The notes under the pieces are model-generated. The model made no database searches, was not told the DNA's origin, and saw only the letters and a program-made list of their open reading frames with translations. A stretch of DNA of 61,571 bases from Oscillospiraceae bacterium (GTDB taxonomy: Bacteria; Bacillota; Clostridia; UBA1381; UMGS1253): the NCBI GenBank assembly GCA_015068725.1, contig SVKA01000007.1:1-61571 (forward strand), given 5' to 3'. A program made the position numbers and the translations under genes. Below, piece by piece: positions 35,615-44,981 of this stretch. Position 1 is the stretch's first letter. Every line of letters begins with the position of its first letter.

Positions 35615-37945
35615 TCAATAAACATCTACAAAGCGATAGCTTATGTCATTATTCTTATCAATTTCCACAAGTACATATTTAAGCTTTGAACGTGAAGAAG
35701 CAAAGCCGCTTGCCTTGATATCATCGCTAAAACCTGATGTTTTTATATATTTAACGCCGTTTTCACTCTCCATTACAGTGTCGTTGCCTGCTGAGAATAC
35801 ATATACATTTACTCCGCGCTCTGCCACACCCGAAAGAATGTCTTTTAAAAGCTTTGTTTCTCTTGCGCTTACAAAAGTGGGCTCGGTTTGCATAAATACA
35901 AACAGATTTTTATTGTTTGTGCTTTTGGTCTCGTCTATAAACCACGTCCATTCCTTTGCGCTCATAAAATTATCCTCGGTATCGAGTATGATGTATTTAT
36001 TATCGCCCTCTGTAAAGCTTCTGAATGGATAGCATATTTGTACGGGGATTGTCATATTTGCCTCGATATTTTTTGTGGCGTGCGTCGATAAAAGGAAAGC
36101 CTGATGTGCATCAAGGTTTATTTTAGATAATGACTTTTTCATTACCAGATTGTTAAAAAGCGTGTCCGATTCACGAAGCTTGCCAAATACTGCAAAGCTT
36201 GTTTTTGCGTTATCGTTTGTCGGTTGACCGGTTTTGTTTTGAGTGTCTTGTGCCGTTTTGTCGGTTGGCAAGGGGATAATGTCCTTTTTTTCACCAACAT
36301 ATACGGACATATATATAACGGCGTCACCGAATTTTGCGCTCATAAGTGCACTTCCCTGTTTGTCGGCAATAATTGTATTACCATCGATATGGGCAATGTT
36401 TTGCGAAAAGTTTACTTTCATATCGGACAGGGCAACATTTGCATTATATCCTTTTTCGTCATAAACCGAGAGCAAAATTTCTTCCTTTTTGCCAACGTCT
36501 AATTCGACGCTTCTTTTTGTGGACACAATCTTGTAGGCCGTATCAAGAACGCGCAACTGCACAGATGCGTTTGAACCGTTTGGCATACGCGCCGTAATTG
36601 TCGCAATTCCCGAAGATGTGGGAAAGAAGGTGTTGTTCTCAAAATATCCTTTTACGCCTGATACTGAATATGAAATCTTATCTTTATTTATGCTTACGGG
36701 GAAGTAGTGTTCGTCAAAGCCCTCCACGTTCAAATCTATACCTGTGCCCTTAAATACATTTTCGCCGTCTGCAGTTAATTTTAAATGATACAGACTCGAT
36801 GCTTTTTTTACAGATGATACTATCGAGAGAGCGGAGGCAACCTTTCTTACCGAGCCTTCAGACGGGGTATTTACAAGCTTTTGTGAGCCGTTTTTAAGCT
36901 CTTTTATAGTCATCGCTGACGAACCGCCGCCATCAAGGTTTACTGCATTATGCGAACCGATGTAGTGCATAAATTCTGCAAGCTCGCTCATACTCATTCC
37001 GCTTGAAATGCTGCTTCGTCCGTCCACTACAACAAAATATACCGTGCGTTTATTTTTTGATATACCAAGCGCTGTGCGCGGATTGTTGCCGCTTATTACA
37101 TGCGAAAAATCTTTGACAACCTCGCCTTCATCAACAAGCTTTGCGCCTGCGCCTATGGCAAGATTAAGTGAAGAAAAATCTATATTTGATGTTTCTTCTA
37201 TCTCTATTTTGTCGCCGACTTTAAAATTATCGAGCAAAAACGTGTCGTGGTCAGATAGACCGCAGAGCACATACATATCATCTAAAAGCTCAACAGGCTC
37301 ACTTGAAAAGCGTATTTCGCTGATTTGATCATTTTTTACTACTACCTCATAAAGCGTTTCGGTAGAGCCGAGCGAATATTTGTCATAGCCGTTATCATAC
37401 ATCATAATCTGCGACAAATCGCTTGCCTTGTTTTTGCCTGCAATTTGTTTTTCTTCGCCGTTTGGTGCTACAACTGTAAGAGCGTAGTCCACAATATCGG
37501 CAAAGACATTTCGGCCCGTATCCTGCATAATCGTATACATTTTGCCGTCAGTTGATGGAGAAGAGGCCATTTTATCTTTAAAATATATTGCCCCTATTGG
37601 TGAGCCGCGACCTGATACAGAGCTGCGACTGAAAAAATCAGCGTTTATCATTACGAGTGAGTCGGTAGCTTTTGCCCTTTTTGTAATATCAAAAAGATAT
37701 CCCGAGCCATCCTCGCTCCATGCTGCCTGAAGCGACAGATGCGGATAATTCAAATCGGCCTGTGCTACATATACGTTGTTCCAGCGTCTGTCCGACATAA
37801 AAACCTCATAGCTTGTATACGTTACACCCTTTGTAAGCTCAGATTCGTTTTTATATACATATTTTATATCGGCGGCAAAAGAGGTTTTACACACCGGAAA
37901 AACAAGCAGAGTAAAAAATAATATCAAAAAAAGTTTTTTCTTCAT
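35615..37945 (-). CDS. Secreted phosphodiester glycosidase (NAGPA) domain protein
   Basis: A 776-residue exported protein: signal peptide (KKKLFLILFFTLLVFPVCK, likely cut after SFA), then a phosphodiester glycosidase domain (about 90-370; VMINADFFS, NNPRTALGISKN, VVVDGRSS, NLDGGGSSAM). Related bacterial proteins are implicated in cleaving sugar phosphodiesters such as those in wall polymers. Two bacterial Ig-like modules follow, a charged Thr/Gln-rich linker (about 585-605), and a C-terminal domain (FVFMQTEPTFVSARETKLLK) resembling a calcineurin-like phosphoesterase remnant (weak). ATG 37945 follows GCGAGGT by about 8 nt. It is behind the DUF4364 gene. Confidence 0.83.
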   Translation of the reverse strand: MKKKLFLILFFTLLVFPVCKTSFAADIKYVYKNESELTKGVTYTSYEVFMSDRRWNNVYVAQADLNYPHLSLQAAWSEDGSGYLFDITKRAKATDSLVMINADFFSRSSVSGRGSPIGAIYFKDKMASSPSTDGKMYTIMQDTGRNVFADIVDYALTVVAPNGEEKQIAGKNKASDLSQIMMYDNGYDKYSLGSTETLYEVVVKNDQISEIRFSSEPVELLDDMYVLCGLSDHDTFLLDNFKVGDKIEIEETSNIDFSSLNLAIGAGAKLVDEGEVVKDFSHVISGNNPRTALGISKNKRTVYFVVVDGRSSISSGMSMSELAEFMHYIGSHNAVNLDGGGSSAMTIKELKNGSQKLVNTPSEGSVRKVASALSIVSSVKKASSLYHLKLTADGENVFKGTGIDLNVEGFDEHYFPVSINKDKISYSVSGVKGYFENNTFFPTSSGIATITARMPNGSNASVQLRVLDTAYKIVSTKRSVELDVGKKEEILLSVYDEKGYNANVALSDMKVNFSQNIAHIDGNTIIADKQGSALMSAKFGDAVIYMSVYVGEKKDIIPLPTDKTAQDTQNKTGQPTNDNAKTSFAVFGKLRESDTLFNNLVMKKSLSKINLDAHQAFLLSTHATKNIEANMTIPVQICYPFRSFTEGDNKYIILDTEDNFMSAKEWTWFIDETKSTNNKNLFVFMQTEPTFVSARETKLLKDILSGVAERGVNVYVFSAGNDTVMESENGVKYIKTSGFSDDIKASGFASSRSKLKYVLVEIDKNNDISYRFVDVY

Positions 37946-37974
37946 AAATAGGTACCTCGCTAACGGAAAAAACA

Positions 37975-38553
37975 TTATTGGTCTTCGTTTTCGCTTTCTA
38001 AAATATCAGCATCTGCTTCGTCCCTTGTCAAAATGGATATTATGCTGTCATATATTTCTGTATTATACATACGAAAATTTTTGCACATTTTTTTTGAAAG
38101 CTTTTCATCGCCTGCAAATATGTCAAGGCTCATCAGGCTGAGCTTGTCATCGCGCATTTCAAGATGTGCGCCGTATTCTTCAAAGCTTATCGGCACAGAT
38201 TTTGCAACCACCATATCGTTCTTTTTTTGTTCTTCAAACAAAGAGGCGATGCACTCGTCTATGTAGCCTTGTATTTCGAGTGGGATTTGACCTATAAAAT
38301 TTTGCGCGCTTATTTTGCCCGAACCGGTAAGAGCGTAAAGCGTTTTATCTTCAAGGCTTTTGAACATATATATCTCATCAGCCTTTACCAGAAAATCAAG
38401 CGCATTATGAATGTCAAAAAAGTCAATTATGGCACTTGATAAAATTATGTGCGATATTTCGTATGGCGTAAGCGCCCTCTCGGCTTTATTAAGAGTATGC
38501 AGAATAATAATTCTGATTTCAAATGCTTCGTCGATTTTGTAATAATGCTTCAT
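37975..38553 (-). CDS. DUF4364 family protein
   Basis: A 192-residue cytoplasmic protein of the clostridial DUF4364 (PF14277) family. The N-terminus (FEIRIIILHTLNKAERALTP, YEISHIIL, IDFFDIHNALDFLVKADEI) looks like a winged-helix DNA-binding or PadR-like fold, and YALTGSGKISAQNF follows as in such domains. The C-terminal half has the mixed alpha/beta family-specific part and an acidic tail. It is 29 nt upstream of the secreted glycosidase and could regulate it; that is inference from position. Confidence 0.8.
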   Translation of the reverse strand: MKHYYKIDEAFEIRIIILHTLNKAERALTPYEISHIILSSAIIDFFDIHNALDFLVKADEIYMFKSLEDKTLYALTGSGKISAQNFIGQIPLEIQGYIDECIASLFEEQKKNDMVVAKSVPISFEEYGAHLEMRDDKLSLMSLDIFAGDEKLSKKMCKNFRMYNTEIYDSIISILTRDEADADILESENEDQ

Positions 38554-38684
38554 TTAACTGTCTCCTCATATAATGTAAATTTGTAAGTAATTAAATTATA
38601 TCATATAATTAATAATTTTTGTAGCATAAAATATAAATTTATGATATACTTTATCTAACAATTATTTTACAATGAAGATTTTTT

Positions 38685-39392
38685 ATGGAAAATGGTGGTT
38701 TTGTGAATAGTTTTAATGAAATAATTTCCCAAAAGCTCAAAAGCTTGGGCATAAATGAATTTGGCTTTGCAAGCATTGAAAAAATTGACTCCTCCCGTGC
38801 AAAGACGCTTCCAAATGCGGTGAGTATTGTTGTGCCCTTGTCTGATTATATTGTTGACGAAATTGACAAAGAGCCTACCTTTGCATATTTTCAGCATTAC
38901 CGCGCAGTCAACGCATACATAGACTCGGTTTTGTTACAGCTTGGAATTTTTATACAGGAAAATGGCTATAAATATATGCCCATAGCAGCATCACAGTCAA
39001 TTCCGTCAAATGATACGCCGTATTCTGCGTATATAAGTCATAAGGCAGCTGCACGTGCGGCGGGACTTGGCACTATCGGAAAAAACGCACTCTTCTTATC
39101 AAAACGCTATGGCGCGCGTGTGCGCCTTGGAACGCTCCTTACAGATATGCCGTTTGATACGGCGTGTATTACAGAATTTACTGATGTGTGCGGCGCGTGT
39201 AATATGTGCAAAAGGAGCTGTCCTGCGATGGCTATTACGGGGAATTTATATAAAGAAGGTGCGCCACGGGAGAGCATAATTGACGCAGCGGCGTGCAGCA
39301 GTTATATGAAAAAACAGTATCAGCACATTGGACGCGGTGTTGTGTGCGGAATATGTATGAGGGTGTGCCCGTACAAGGGAGAGGGGAAGTAA
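38685..39392 (+). CDS. QueG-like iron-sulfur protein (epoxyqueuosine reductase relative)
   Basis: A 235-residue protein similar to the iron-sulfur half of epoxyqueuosine reductase QueG (COG1600), shorter than the 310-380 residues of true QueG. SHKAAARAAGLGTIGKNALFL and RYGARVRLGTLLTD are family segments, and two 4Fe-4S cluster motifs are seen, CGACNMCKRSCPAMAI and CGICMRVCPYKGE. No HEAT repeats. A role in queuosine synthesis is not assured; other short homologues act as orphan reductases. The start is uncertain: ATG 38685 has only a weak GAAG site, while GTG 38703 follows GGTGG. Confidence 0.75.
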   Translation: MENGGFVNSFNEIISQKLKSLGINEFGFASIEKIDSSRAKTLPNAVSIVVPLSDYIVDEIDKEPTFAYFQHYRAVNAYIDSVLLQLGIFIQENGYKYMPIAASQSIPSNDTPYSAYISHKAAARAAGLGTIGKNALFLSKRYGARVRLGTLLTDMPFDTACITEFTDVCGACNMCKRSCPAMAITGNLYKEGAPRESIIDAAACSSYMKKQYQHIGRGVVCGICMRVCPYKGEGK

Positions 39393-39394
39393 AT

Positions 39395-40024
39395 ATGGCA
39401 GATAAGAATTTACAAAAGGATATGCTTGCGTATGAAAATACACTTTATGAGCAGGGATATAAGTACGTTGCAGGAGTAGATGAGGCAGGACGTGGTCCTC
39501 TTGCAGGCAGCGTATATGCCGCTGCGGTAATTTTGCCAAAAGGATGCCTGATAGACGGACTTCGCGATTCGAAAAAGCTTTCCGAAAAAAAGCGTGAGCA
39601 GCTTTTTGATGTTATTATAGATAAGGCGCTTGCATATGGAATATGTGCAGTTGACCCTGAGAGAATAGATGAAATAAACATACTCGAAGCAACATTTGAG
39701 GCGATGCGCGGCGCAGTTGACAAGCTTGGTATAAAGCCTGATTTTGTTATGATTGACGGCAATCGCAGCAAGGGTATGGATGATATAGAGCACGCGACTT
39801 TAATCGGCGGCGATGATTTGTCGCTTTCGATTGCGGCGGCATCTGTGCTTGCGAAGGTAAGCAGGGACAGATATATGGACGAAATGGCAAAGATATACCC
39901 CGAGTACGAATTTGAAAAGCACAAGGCATACGGAACAAAGCTTCACAGAGAGCTTATAGCAAAATATGGCCCGTGTCCGATACACAGAAAAAGCTTTAAG
40001 GGAGTAAAGGAGTATGTCAAATGA
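39395..40024 (+). CDS. rnhB: Ribonuclease HII
   Basis: Endonuclease that removes RNA from RNA-DNA hybrids and single ribonucleotides from DNA. The active-site segment VAGVDEAGRGPLAG holds the DEDD Asp-Glu; DFVMIDG and ASVLAKVSRDRYMDEM hold the other acids. The 209 residues are a typical length. ATG 39395 follows AGGGAGAGGGG; the longer frame that begins at 39293 runs through the preceding gene. Its stop overlaps the yraN start (ATGA). Confidence 0.94.
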   Translation: MADKNLQKDMLAYENTLYEQGYKYVAGVDEAGRGPLAGSVYAAAVILPKGCLIDGLRDSKKLSEKKREQLFDVIIDKALAYGICAVDPERIDEINILEATFEAMRGAVDKLGIKPDFVMIDGNRSKGMDDIEHATLIGGDDLSLSIAAASVLAKVSRDRYMDEMAKIYPEYEFEKHKAYGTKLHRELIAKYGPCPIHRKSFKGVKEYVK

Positions 40025-40392
40025 CCACAAAACAGATAGGTGATGTGTGCGAAGACTATGCAAAAGAATATCTTGAAAAAAACGGTATAGAGATTATTTT
40101 GACAAATTTTTATTGTCGCGAGGGAGAAATTGACATTGTCGCACGCGAGGACGAATATACTGTTTTTGTAGAGGTCAAGGCACGCCAAAATACGCTTTTT
40201 GGAATGCCGTGCGAAGCGGTAACAAAATCAAAGCAAAAAAAGCTTATTATGGCGGCGCAAAGATATTTTGAACAAAGCGAAGACGAAATGCCCGCAAGGT
40301 TTGATGTCATTGAAATATTATATAAACCTTTTGGCGAGAAGATATGTGTTGAAAATATAAATCATATCAGAGGAGCGTTCGAGCTGACATGA
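40021..40392 (+). CDS. UPF0102 (YraN-like) putative endonuclease
   Basis: A 123-residue nuclease-fold protein of the YraN/UPF0102 family, related to restriction endonuclease-like folds. KQIGDVCEDYAKEYLEKNG, then NFYCREGEIDIVARED and FVEVKAR carry the Glu-Asp-ExK metal site. The family is almost always next to rnhB, as here, with a 4-nt overlap on each side (rnhB before, dipeptidase after). The exact cellular role is unknown. Confidence 0.92.
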   Translation: MTTKQIGDVCEDYAKEYLEKNGIEIILTNFYCREGEIDIVAREDEYTVFVEVKARQNTLFGMPCEAVTKSKQKKLIMAAQRYFEQSEDEMPARFDVIEILYKPFGEKICVENINHIRGAFELT

Positions 40393-41339
40393 GCAGAAAA
40401 TATGATTATAAAATTATTGATTCACATTGTGATACAATAGGTGAGCTGTACCAAAAAGCACCGCTCGGGAAAAACGAAGCACAGCTTGATATTCGTCGTA
40501 TGAAGGAATATAAAAATTATTTGCAGATTTTTGCCGTGTGGACGGATGCAAGTGAAGGGAAAATACTTCAAAAATGCAAACAAGATGCTATTATAGAAAA
40601 ATTTTATGACGAGATACACAAAAACGCCGATGACATAGTACATATAAGGTGCGCTGACGAGATAGAAAAAGCGTGGAAAAATGGAAAAATTGCTGCGATT
40701 TTATCGGTAGAAGGGGCAGACTGCGTAAAAACGTGCGATGACATTGATGAGCTTTATAAAAAGGGTGTGCGGTGCATAACGCTTACATGGAACGGCTCTA
40801 ATGATATAGCGAGTGGTATAGGCGATGATAAGGCAGATTTCGGCGTTAGCGAATTTGGCATAGAAGCGATAGAGAAAATGAATTCTCTTGGCATGCTTAT
40901 CGATGTTTCGCATATATCCGAGAGGGCATTCTGGGATGTTTTAGAATATACAAAATCGCCGATTGCAGCATCACATTCAAATTCAAAAGCGATATGCTCT
41001 CACCAAAGAAACCTTACGGATAAACAGTTTTTGGCACTGTGCAAAAACGGTGGTGTTGCGGGAATAAATTATTATCCGATGTTTGTTAACAACACAAACA
41101 AAGCCACCATTGATGATATTATAAAGCATATAGAACATTTTTGCTCGCTTGGCGGCGAAAATCACATCGGTCTTGGCGGCGATTTTGACGGAATTGATAC
41201 AGTGCCTGTCGATTTGCGTGGGGTAGAGAATGTGTATAAGCTTTGCGACAGGTTGTCAGCGCTTAATTATAATGAAAGTTTGATTAACAAAATTACATAC
41301 GAAAACTTTTTAAGACTTTTTAAAAAAGTGATTATATAA
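40389..41339 (+). CDS. Membrane dipeptidase family (M19) protein
   Basis: Zinc dipeptidase of the renal dipeptidase family, 316 residues, without a signal peptide. IIDSHCDTIGE begins the TIM barrel with the HxD pair, SVEGAD contains the bridging Glu, ASHSNSKAICSHQRNLTDKQ holds two zinc-ligand His and the Arg, and LGGDFDGID is the last motif. Bacterial members hydrolyse dipeptides, including some D-amino-acid forms. It overlaps yraN by 4 nt, so it belongs to the rnhB-yraN transcript. Confidence 0.93.
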   Translation: MSRKYDYKIIDSHCDTIGELYQKAPLGKNEAQLDIRRMKEYKNYLQIFAVWTDASEGKILQKCKQDAIIEKFYDEIHKNADDIVHIRCADEIEKAWKNGKIAAILSVEGADCVKTCDDIDELYKKGVRCITLTWNGSNDIASGIGDDKADFGVSEFGIEAIEKMNSLGMLIDVSHISERAFWDVLEYTKSPIAASHSNSKAICSHQRNLTDKQFLALCKNGGVAGINYYPMFVNNTNKATIDDIIKHIEHFCSLGGENHIGLGGDFDGIDTVPVDLRGVENVYKLCDRLSALNYNESLINKITYENFLRLFKKVII

Positions 41340-41391
41340 TCAGGAACAAAAGGCGCATAATATTCGTCTAATATAATAAGAGGTGATACAT

Positions 41392-42723
41392 ATGAAAAAA
41401 ATAACAGCAATACTTATTTTGCTTGCGATGAGCATTAGCATTTGTTTTGGTGCTTACGCATCGTCGTTTACAGATGTCGGCGATGATTTTTTGTGGGCAA
41501 TAGAATCAATTGAAAAATTTTGCGAAAAAAATATCATCATAGGCAAGGGCGAGGGTATATTTGCTCCAAACGATAATGTAACGCGCGCCGAATTTGCAAA
41601 AATGCTTGCGCTCACATTTAATTTAAAGGGTGAAGGCGAGAGTGTGTATTCGGATGTAAAAAAAGAAAGCTGGCAGCATGAATATATTTTGTCGGCAGAT
41701 GCTTATACAGTTTCGGCAACGCTTATTTATGAAAATGCAGAGGGGTTATATATGCCCGATAAAAATGCATCAAGACAGGAAATCGCCTATGCGCTTGCGC
41801 GCGTGCTTGATATAAAGGCAGATGGTGATTATCTTAAAAATTTTGCTGATGCAGATATGGTAAACGAAAGCCTGTATGAGTATGTAAATGCCGCTTCGGC
41901 TGCGGGGCTTATAAAAGGATATCCCGACAATACAATCCGTCCCGAAGGCGACGTTACACGTGCAGAGGCAGTTGTGCTTTTAGACCGTGCACTTGAATAT
42001 AAAACGGCTATGGATACTTTGCCAACACCAATCCCTACGGCAGAACCAACATCAATACCAACGCCAACTAACATACCTGATGCAGAGCCTTTGGCAACCC
42101 CAAAATCGTCGCAGGATATGATAACAGTAGTTGATACGATTTTGGCAAGCATAGGTGGGGAAGAATGTTACCTTATCTACTATGATTTTCGTGGCGAGCG
42201 CTCGTATGAGCCGCTTATAGTACGCCCGAATGTATCGGTAGGCGGACTTAAAACAAATGTTGCCGATGTTACGAGTGGTGATGTGCTTTTGTATACTCTT
42301 CAGGTAAAAGGCAACGTAAACGCAATACGCGTACTGTATAGCGCCGGAACAAACCATACAAATTTTGCATATCCGATTGAGCAGATGGTAAGTGTGCCAC
42401 AAGGATGGGGACTTTATAGTTCGAATGATACAATAAAGCTCTATTATGGCAGAATAAGTGAAACAAAAGAGATGGAAGGCGGGCTTCGACTAACGCTTGC
42501 TTATGGCACCAATACAGACCAGATGGTGCTTGTGCCTTATGAGGGAGTGGGTTTCTCGGTATATAAGCCATATATGAAGAATACAGAAAAACGCTTTGAC
42601 AATATAGACATAACTGATATCAAAGCAAGAGGTAAGGACAGTGGAGCACATGCGCTGATAAAAACAAAACGCGATGTGGTTACAGATGTGATAATCTTTG
42701 ATTATTATGAATCATACAAATAA
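41392..42723 (+). CDS. SLH-domain surface protein
   Basis: A secreted protein of about 443 residues. After a signal peptide (1-23) there are three S-layer homology domains (about 25-80, 85-145, 150-205), marked by FTDVGDDFLWAIESIEKF, NVTRAEFAKML, and GYPDNTIRPEGDVTRAEA; these bind pyruvylated wall polymer. A Pro/Thr-rich spacer (about 206-232) leads to a C-terminal domain of unknown function (about 240-443) with beta-strand pattern (YYDFRGERSYEPLIVRPN). ATG 41392 follows AAGAGGTGAT. The only neighbour on the same strand is the dipeptidase operon; no terminator is seen between them. Confidence 0.88.
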   Translation: MKKITAILILLAMSISICFGAYASSFTDVGDDFLWAIESIEKFCEKNIIIGKGEGIFAPNDNVTRAEFAKMLALTFNLKGEGESVYSDVKKESWQHEYILSADAYTVSATLIYENAEGLYMPDKNASRQEIAYALARVLDIKADGDYLKNFADADMVNESLYEYVNAASAAGLIKGYPDNTIRPEGDVTRAEAVVLLDRALEYKTAMDTLPTPIPTAEPTSIPTPTNIPDAEPLATPKSSQDMITVVDTILASIGGEECYLIYYDFRGERSYEPLIVRPNVSVGGLKTNVADVTSGDVLLYTLQVKGNVNAIRVLYSAGTNHTNFAYPIEQMVSVPQGWGLYSSNDTIKLYYGRISETKEMEGGLRLTLAYGTNTDQMVLVPYEGVGFSVYKPYMKNTEKRFDNIDITDIKARGKDSGAHALIKTKRDVVTDVIIFDYYESYK

Positions 42724-42731
42724 TAAACAAA

Positions 42732-42755
42732 AAAGGTGCGAAAATTCGCACCTTT
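42732..42755. terminator. Bidirectional terminator between SLH gene and prfA
   Basis: A 10-bp stem AAAGGTGCGA / TCGCACCTTT with AAAT loop, T-rich on both sides, between convergent stops. Confidence 0.88.
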
Positions 42756-42767
42756 CAATATTTTAAA

Positions 42768-43841
42768 TTATCCTTCGGCATTTGCTTTAAGCTTTTCGCT
42801 TTGGTCGGCTGTGTTTAAAGCATCTATTAATTCGTCCAAATCACCGTTTAGCACCGCTTCAAGCTTGTGAAGGGTGAGTCCTATACGATGGTCGGTAACA
42901 CGTCCCTGCGGGAAATTATACGTTCTTATACGTTCGCTTCTATCGCCCGTACCAACCTGACTTTTTCTGTTTTGAGCAATCTCTTCGTGCTGCTGCGAGC
43001 TTATTAAATCGTACAGGCGCGAACGAAGAATTTTCATTGCCTTATCCTTGTTTTTGTGCTGAGATTTTTCGTCCTGACACGATACAACAAGACCGGTGGG
43101 AAGGTGAGTAATTCTTACGGCAGAGTCTGTTGTATTAACGCACTGTCCACCGGGACCTCCTGCGCGGAACACATCTATACGCAAGTCGTTTTGATTGATT
43201 TCAACCTCGACCTCCTCGACCTCGGGCAAAACCGCAACCGTAACAGTAGAGGTGTGTATGCGCCCGCTCGACTCGGTTGAAGGTACACGCTGCACTCTGT
43301 GAACGCCGCTTTCGAATTTGAGTCTGCTGTACGCACCCTGTCCCATAAGCATAAACGATACTTCCTTATAACCGCCTATGTCGGTTTCATTCGAGTTCAT
43401 TATATCAATTTTCCAGTTATTAGTTTCTGCATACATGCTGTACATACGCATCAAATCCGCCGCAAACAATGCTGCCTCATCGCCACCTGCACCGCCGCGT
43501 ATTTCAATAATAACGTTTTTGTCATCGTTGGGGTCCTTTGGTAGAAGCAGCACGGTAAGCTCATTTTTAAAGCGCTCTATATTTTCGCGCGCCTCATTAA
43601 GCTCATATCGCAAAAGCTCCTCAAAATCCTTGTCGTTTTCGCCCTTCAAAAGCTCCTCGGCCTCGTTTATGGTTTCAATCGCGGCCTTATATTCACGATA
43701 TTTTTCAACTATCGGAGTTATGTCGGAATGCTCTTTACAAAGCTTTGTCCAGTTTGCATTATCCGCTATTACGTCAGGGTCGCTGATTTTTTTGCTAAGG
43801 TCTTCATATCTCTGTTCTATAAATGCAAGCTTATCAAACAT
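42768..43841 (-). CDS. prfA: Peptide chain release factor 1
   Basis: Class I release factor for UAA and UAG stops. The 357 residues include [16 protein letters not shown], the recognition tripeptide Pro-Ser-Thr in [14 protein letters not shown] (RF1 type), and the GGQ catalytic loop [33 protein letters not shown] and [20 protein letters not shown] complete the family. ATG 43841 follows AAGGAT; the in-frame extension to 43880 lacks support. Third gene of a femAB-alr-prfA operon, 42 nt behind alr. No prmC is next to it, unlike in many bacteria. Confidence 0.95.
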   Translation of the reverse strand: MFDKLAFIEQRYEDLSKKISDPDVIADNANWTKLCKEHSDITPIVEKYREYKAAIETINEAEELLKGENDKDFEELLRYELNEARENIERFKNELTVLLLPKDPNDDKNVIIEIRGGAGGDEAALFAADLMRMYSMYAETNNWKIDIMNSNETDIGGYKEVSFMLMGQGAYSRLKFESGVHRVQRVPSTESSGRIHTSTVTVAVLPEVEEVEVEINQNDLRIDVFRAGGPGGQCVNTTDSAVRITHLPTGLVVSCQDEKSQHKNKDKAMKILRSRLYDLISSQQHEEIAQNRKSQVGTGDRSERIRTYNFPQGRVTDHRIGLTLHKLEAVLNGDLDELIDALNTADQSEKLKANAEG

Positions 43842-43883
43842 TAATCCTTCTTTTCCTTTCTGTCCGTATGGACAATACACAAA

Positions 43884-44981
43884 TTATATATATTCACGCT
43901 CTATGGCGCTGTCAATCAAAATCGGGTTACATTCAAGATACACCGCGTCACCAACCTGCGCCTCCACATCAGTTATATCGGCAATTATGTTAAACATGCT
44001 TACGCGGCCTAAAAGGCGGCATTTTTTATTGTTTATCGTTACATAAATGCTGTTATCGCGAAAAAGTGCGCGCGCATCCGAATAAATGTATCTTAAAATG
44101 TCTTTAAATCTAAACGCATCATTTGTCTTCACAACGCCAAAACCGTCTTTATACCCTACGGGAATTACGGCAATTTTCGTTTCGCGTTTTGTTGTATATG
44201 TGTTTGCATAGCCTATATTGTGCCCCTTGGGGAGCGTTTTGATTTCACATATACAGCTTTCAAGAAGACCAATTCTGTTTAAATCAAGAGTGTTCTTTAT
44301 TGGCAGCCTTCCAAGAAATGCCGAACCCACACGAACAGCATCCATATGCATATCGCAAAAGCGTAGAAACGCACACGAATTACATATATGCTTTAGCTTA
44401 AACGGATATCCGTTATCTTCAAGATTTTTAACAGCACTTTTAAAAAGCTCGTACTGTTTTTGCGAATTTGTTTCATCGCCAAACGAATCGGATAAATGGG
44501 AAAACACACCTTCAATATCCACATTTGTAAGACGGGAGAGGACGTCATTTATATATTTTGTATCATCAGCCAAAAAGCCAAAACGACCAAAACCTGTATC
44601 AAGACAGATATGCGAGCGTACGCGCATATTTTGCTGCTCTGCTGCAAGGTTTAATATAATTGCCGACTCCTCGCTACCAATGGCGCACACAATGCCAAGA
44701 CGCACTGCCTCGGTTGCATCATTTAAATCGCACATAGGGGAGAGAAGTATAATTTCGTTATCTATGCCGTTTTCTCTAAGTTCTTTTGCCTCGCAAAATT
44801 CACTTACGGCAAGCGTTTTCACCCCGTTTTGCAAAAGCAAGCGGGCAAACTGACAAAGTCCAAGTCCATAGCCGTTGCCTTTTAGCATAGCCATAACCTC
44901 GCAGCCACTAAGACGCGCGGTTTCAACGATTTTTTTTATATTATTCGTCAGCAGATTCTTTTGTATAAGTAGCTTTTTCAT
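43884..44981 (-). CDS. alr: Alanine racemase family protein
   Basis: PLP-dependent fold III racemase supplying D-alanine for peptidoglycan. The 365 residues have the PLP lysine in MLKGNGYGLG (Lys34), SHLSDSFGDE, and AVIPVGYKDGF; the second catalytic Tyr is probably that in HNIGYANTY. The C-terminal motif that normally reads C/S-M-D-Q is GRVSMFNIIADIT, so the Asp is Phe. I start it at ATG 44981, inside the end of femAB (41-nt overlap), because the longer frame to 45113 runs within femAB. The divergent motif means a related amino-acid racemase is possible. Confidence 0.8.
   Translation of the reverse strand: MKKLLIQKNLLTNNIKKIVETARLSGCEVMAMLKGNGYGLGLCQFARLLLQNGVKTLAVSEFCEAKELRENGIDNEIILLSPMCDLNDATEAVRLGIVCAIGSEESAIILNLAAEQQNMRVRSHICLDTGFGRFGFLADDTKYINDVLSRLTNVDIEGVFSHLSDSFGDETNSQKQYELFKSAVKNLEDNGYPFKLKHICNSCAFLRFCDMHMDAVRVGSAFLGRLPIKNTLDLNRIGLLESCICEIKTLPKGHNIGYANTYTTKRETKIAVIPVGYKDGFGVVKTNDAFRFKDILRYIYSDARALFRDNSIYVTINNKKCRLLGRVSMFNIIADITDVEAQVGDAVYLECNPILIDSAIEREYI

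Noticed and set aside
43378-44046. 222-codon plus-strand open frame over prfA and alr
   Set aside because: Ser-rich low-complexity translation antisense to two conserved genes.
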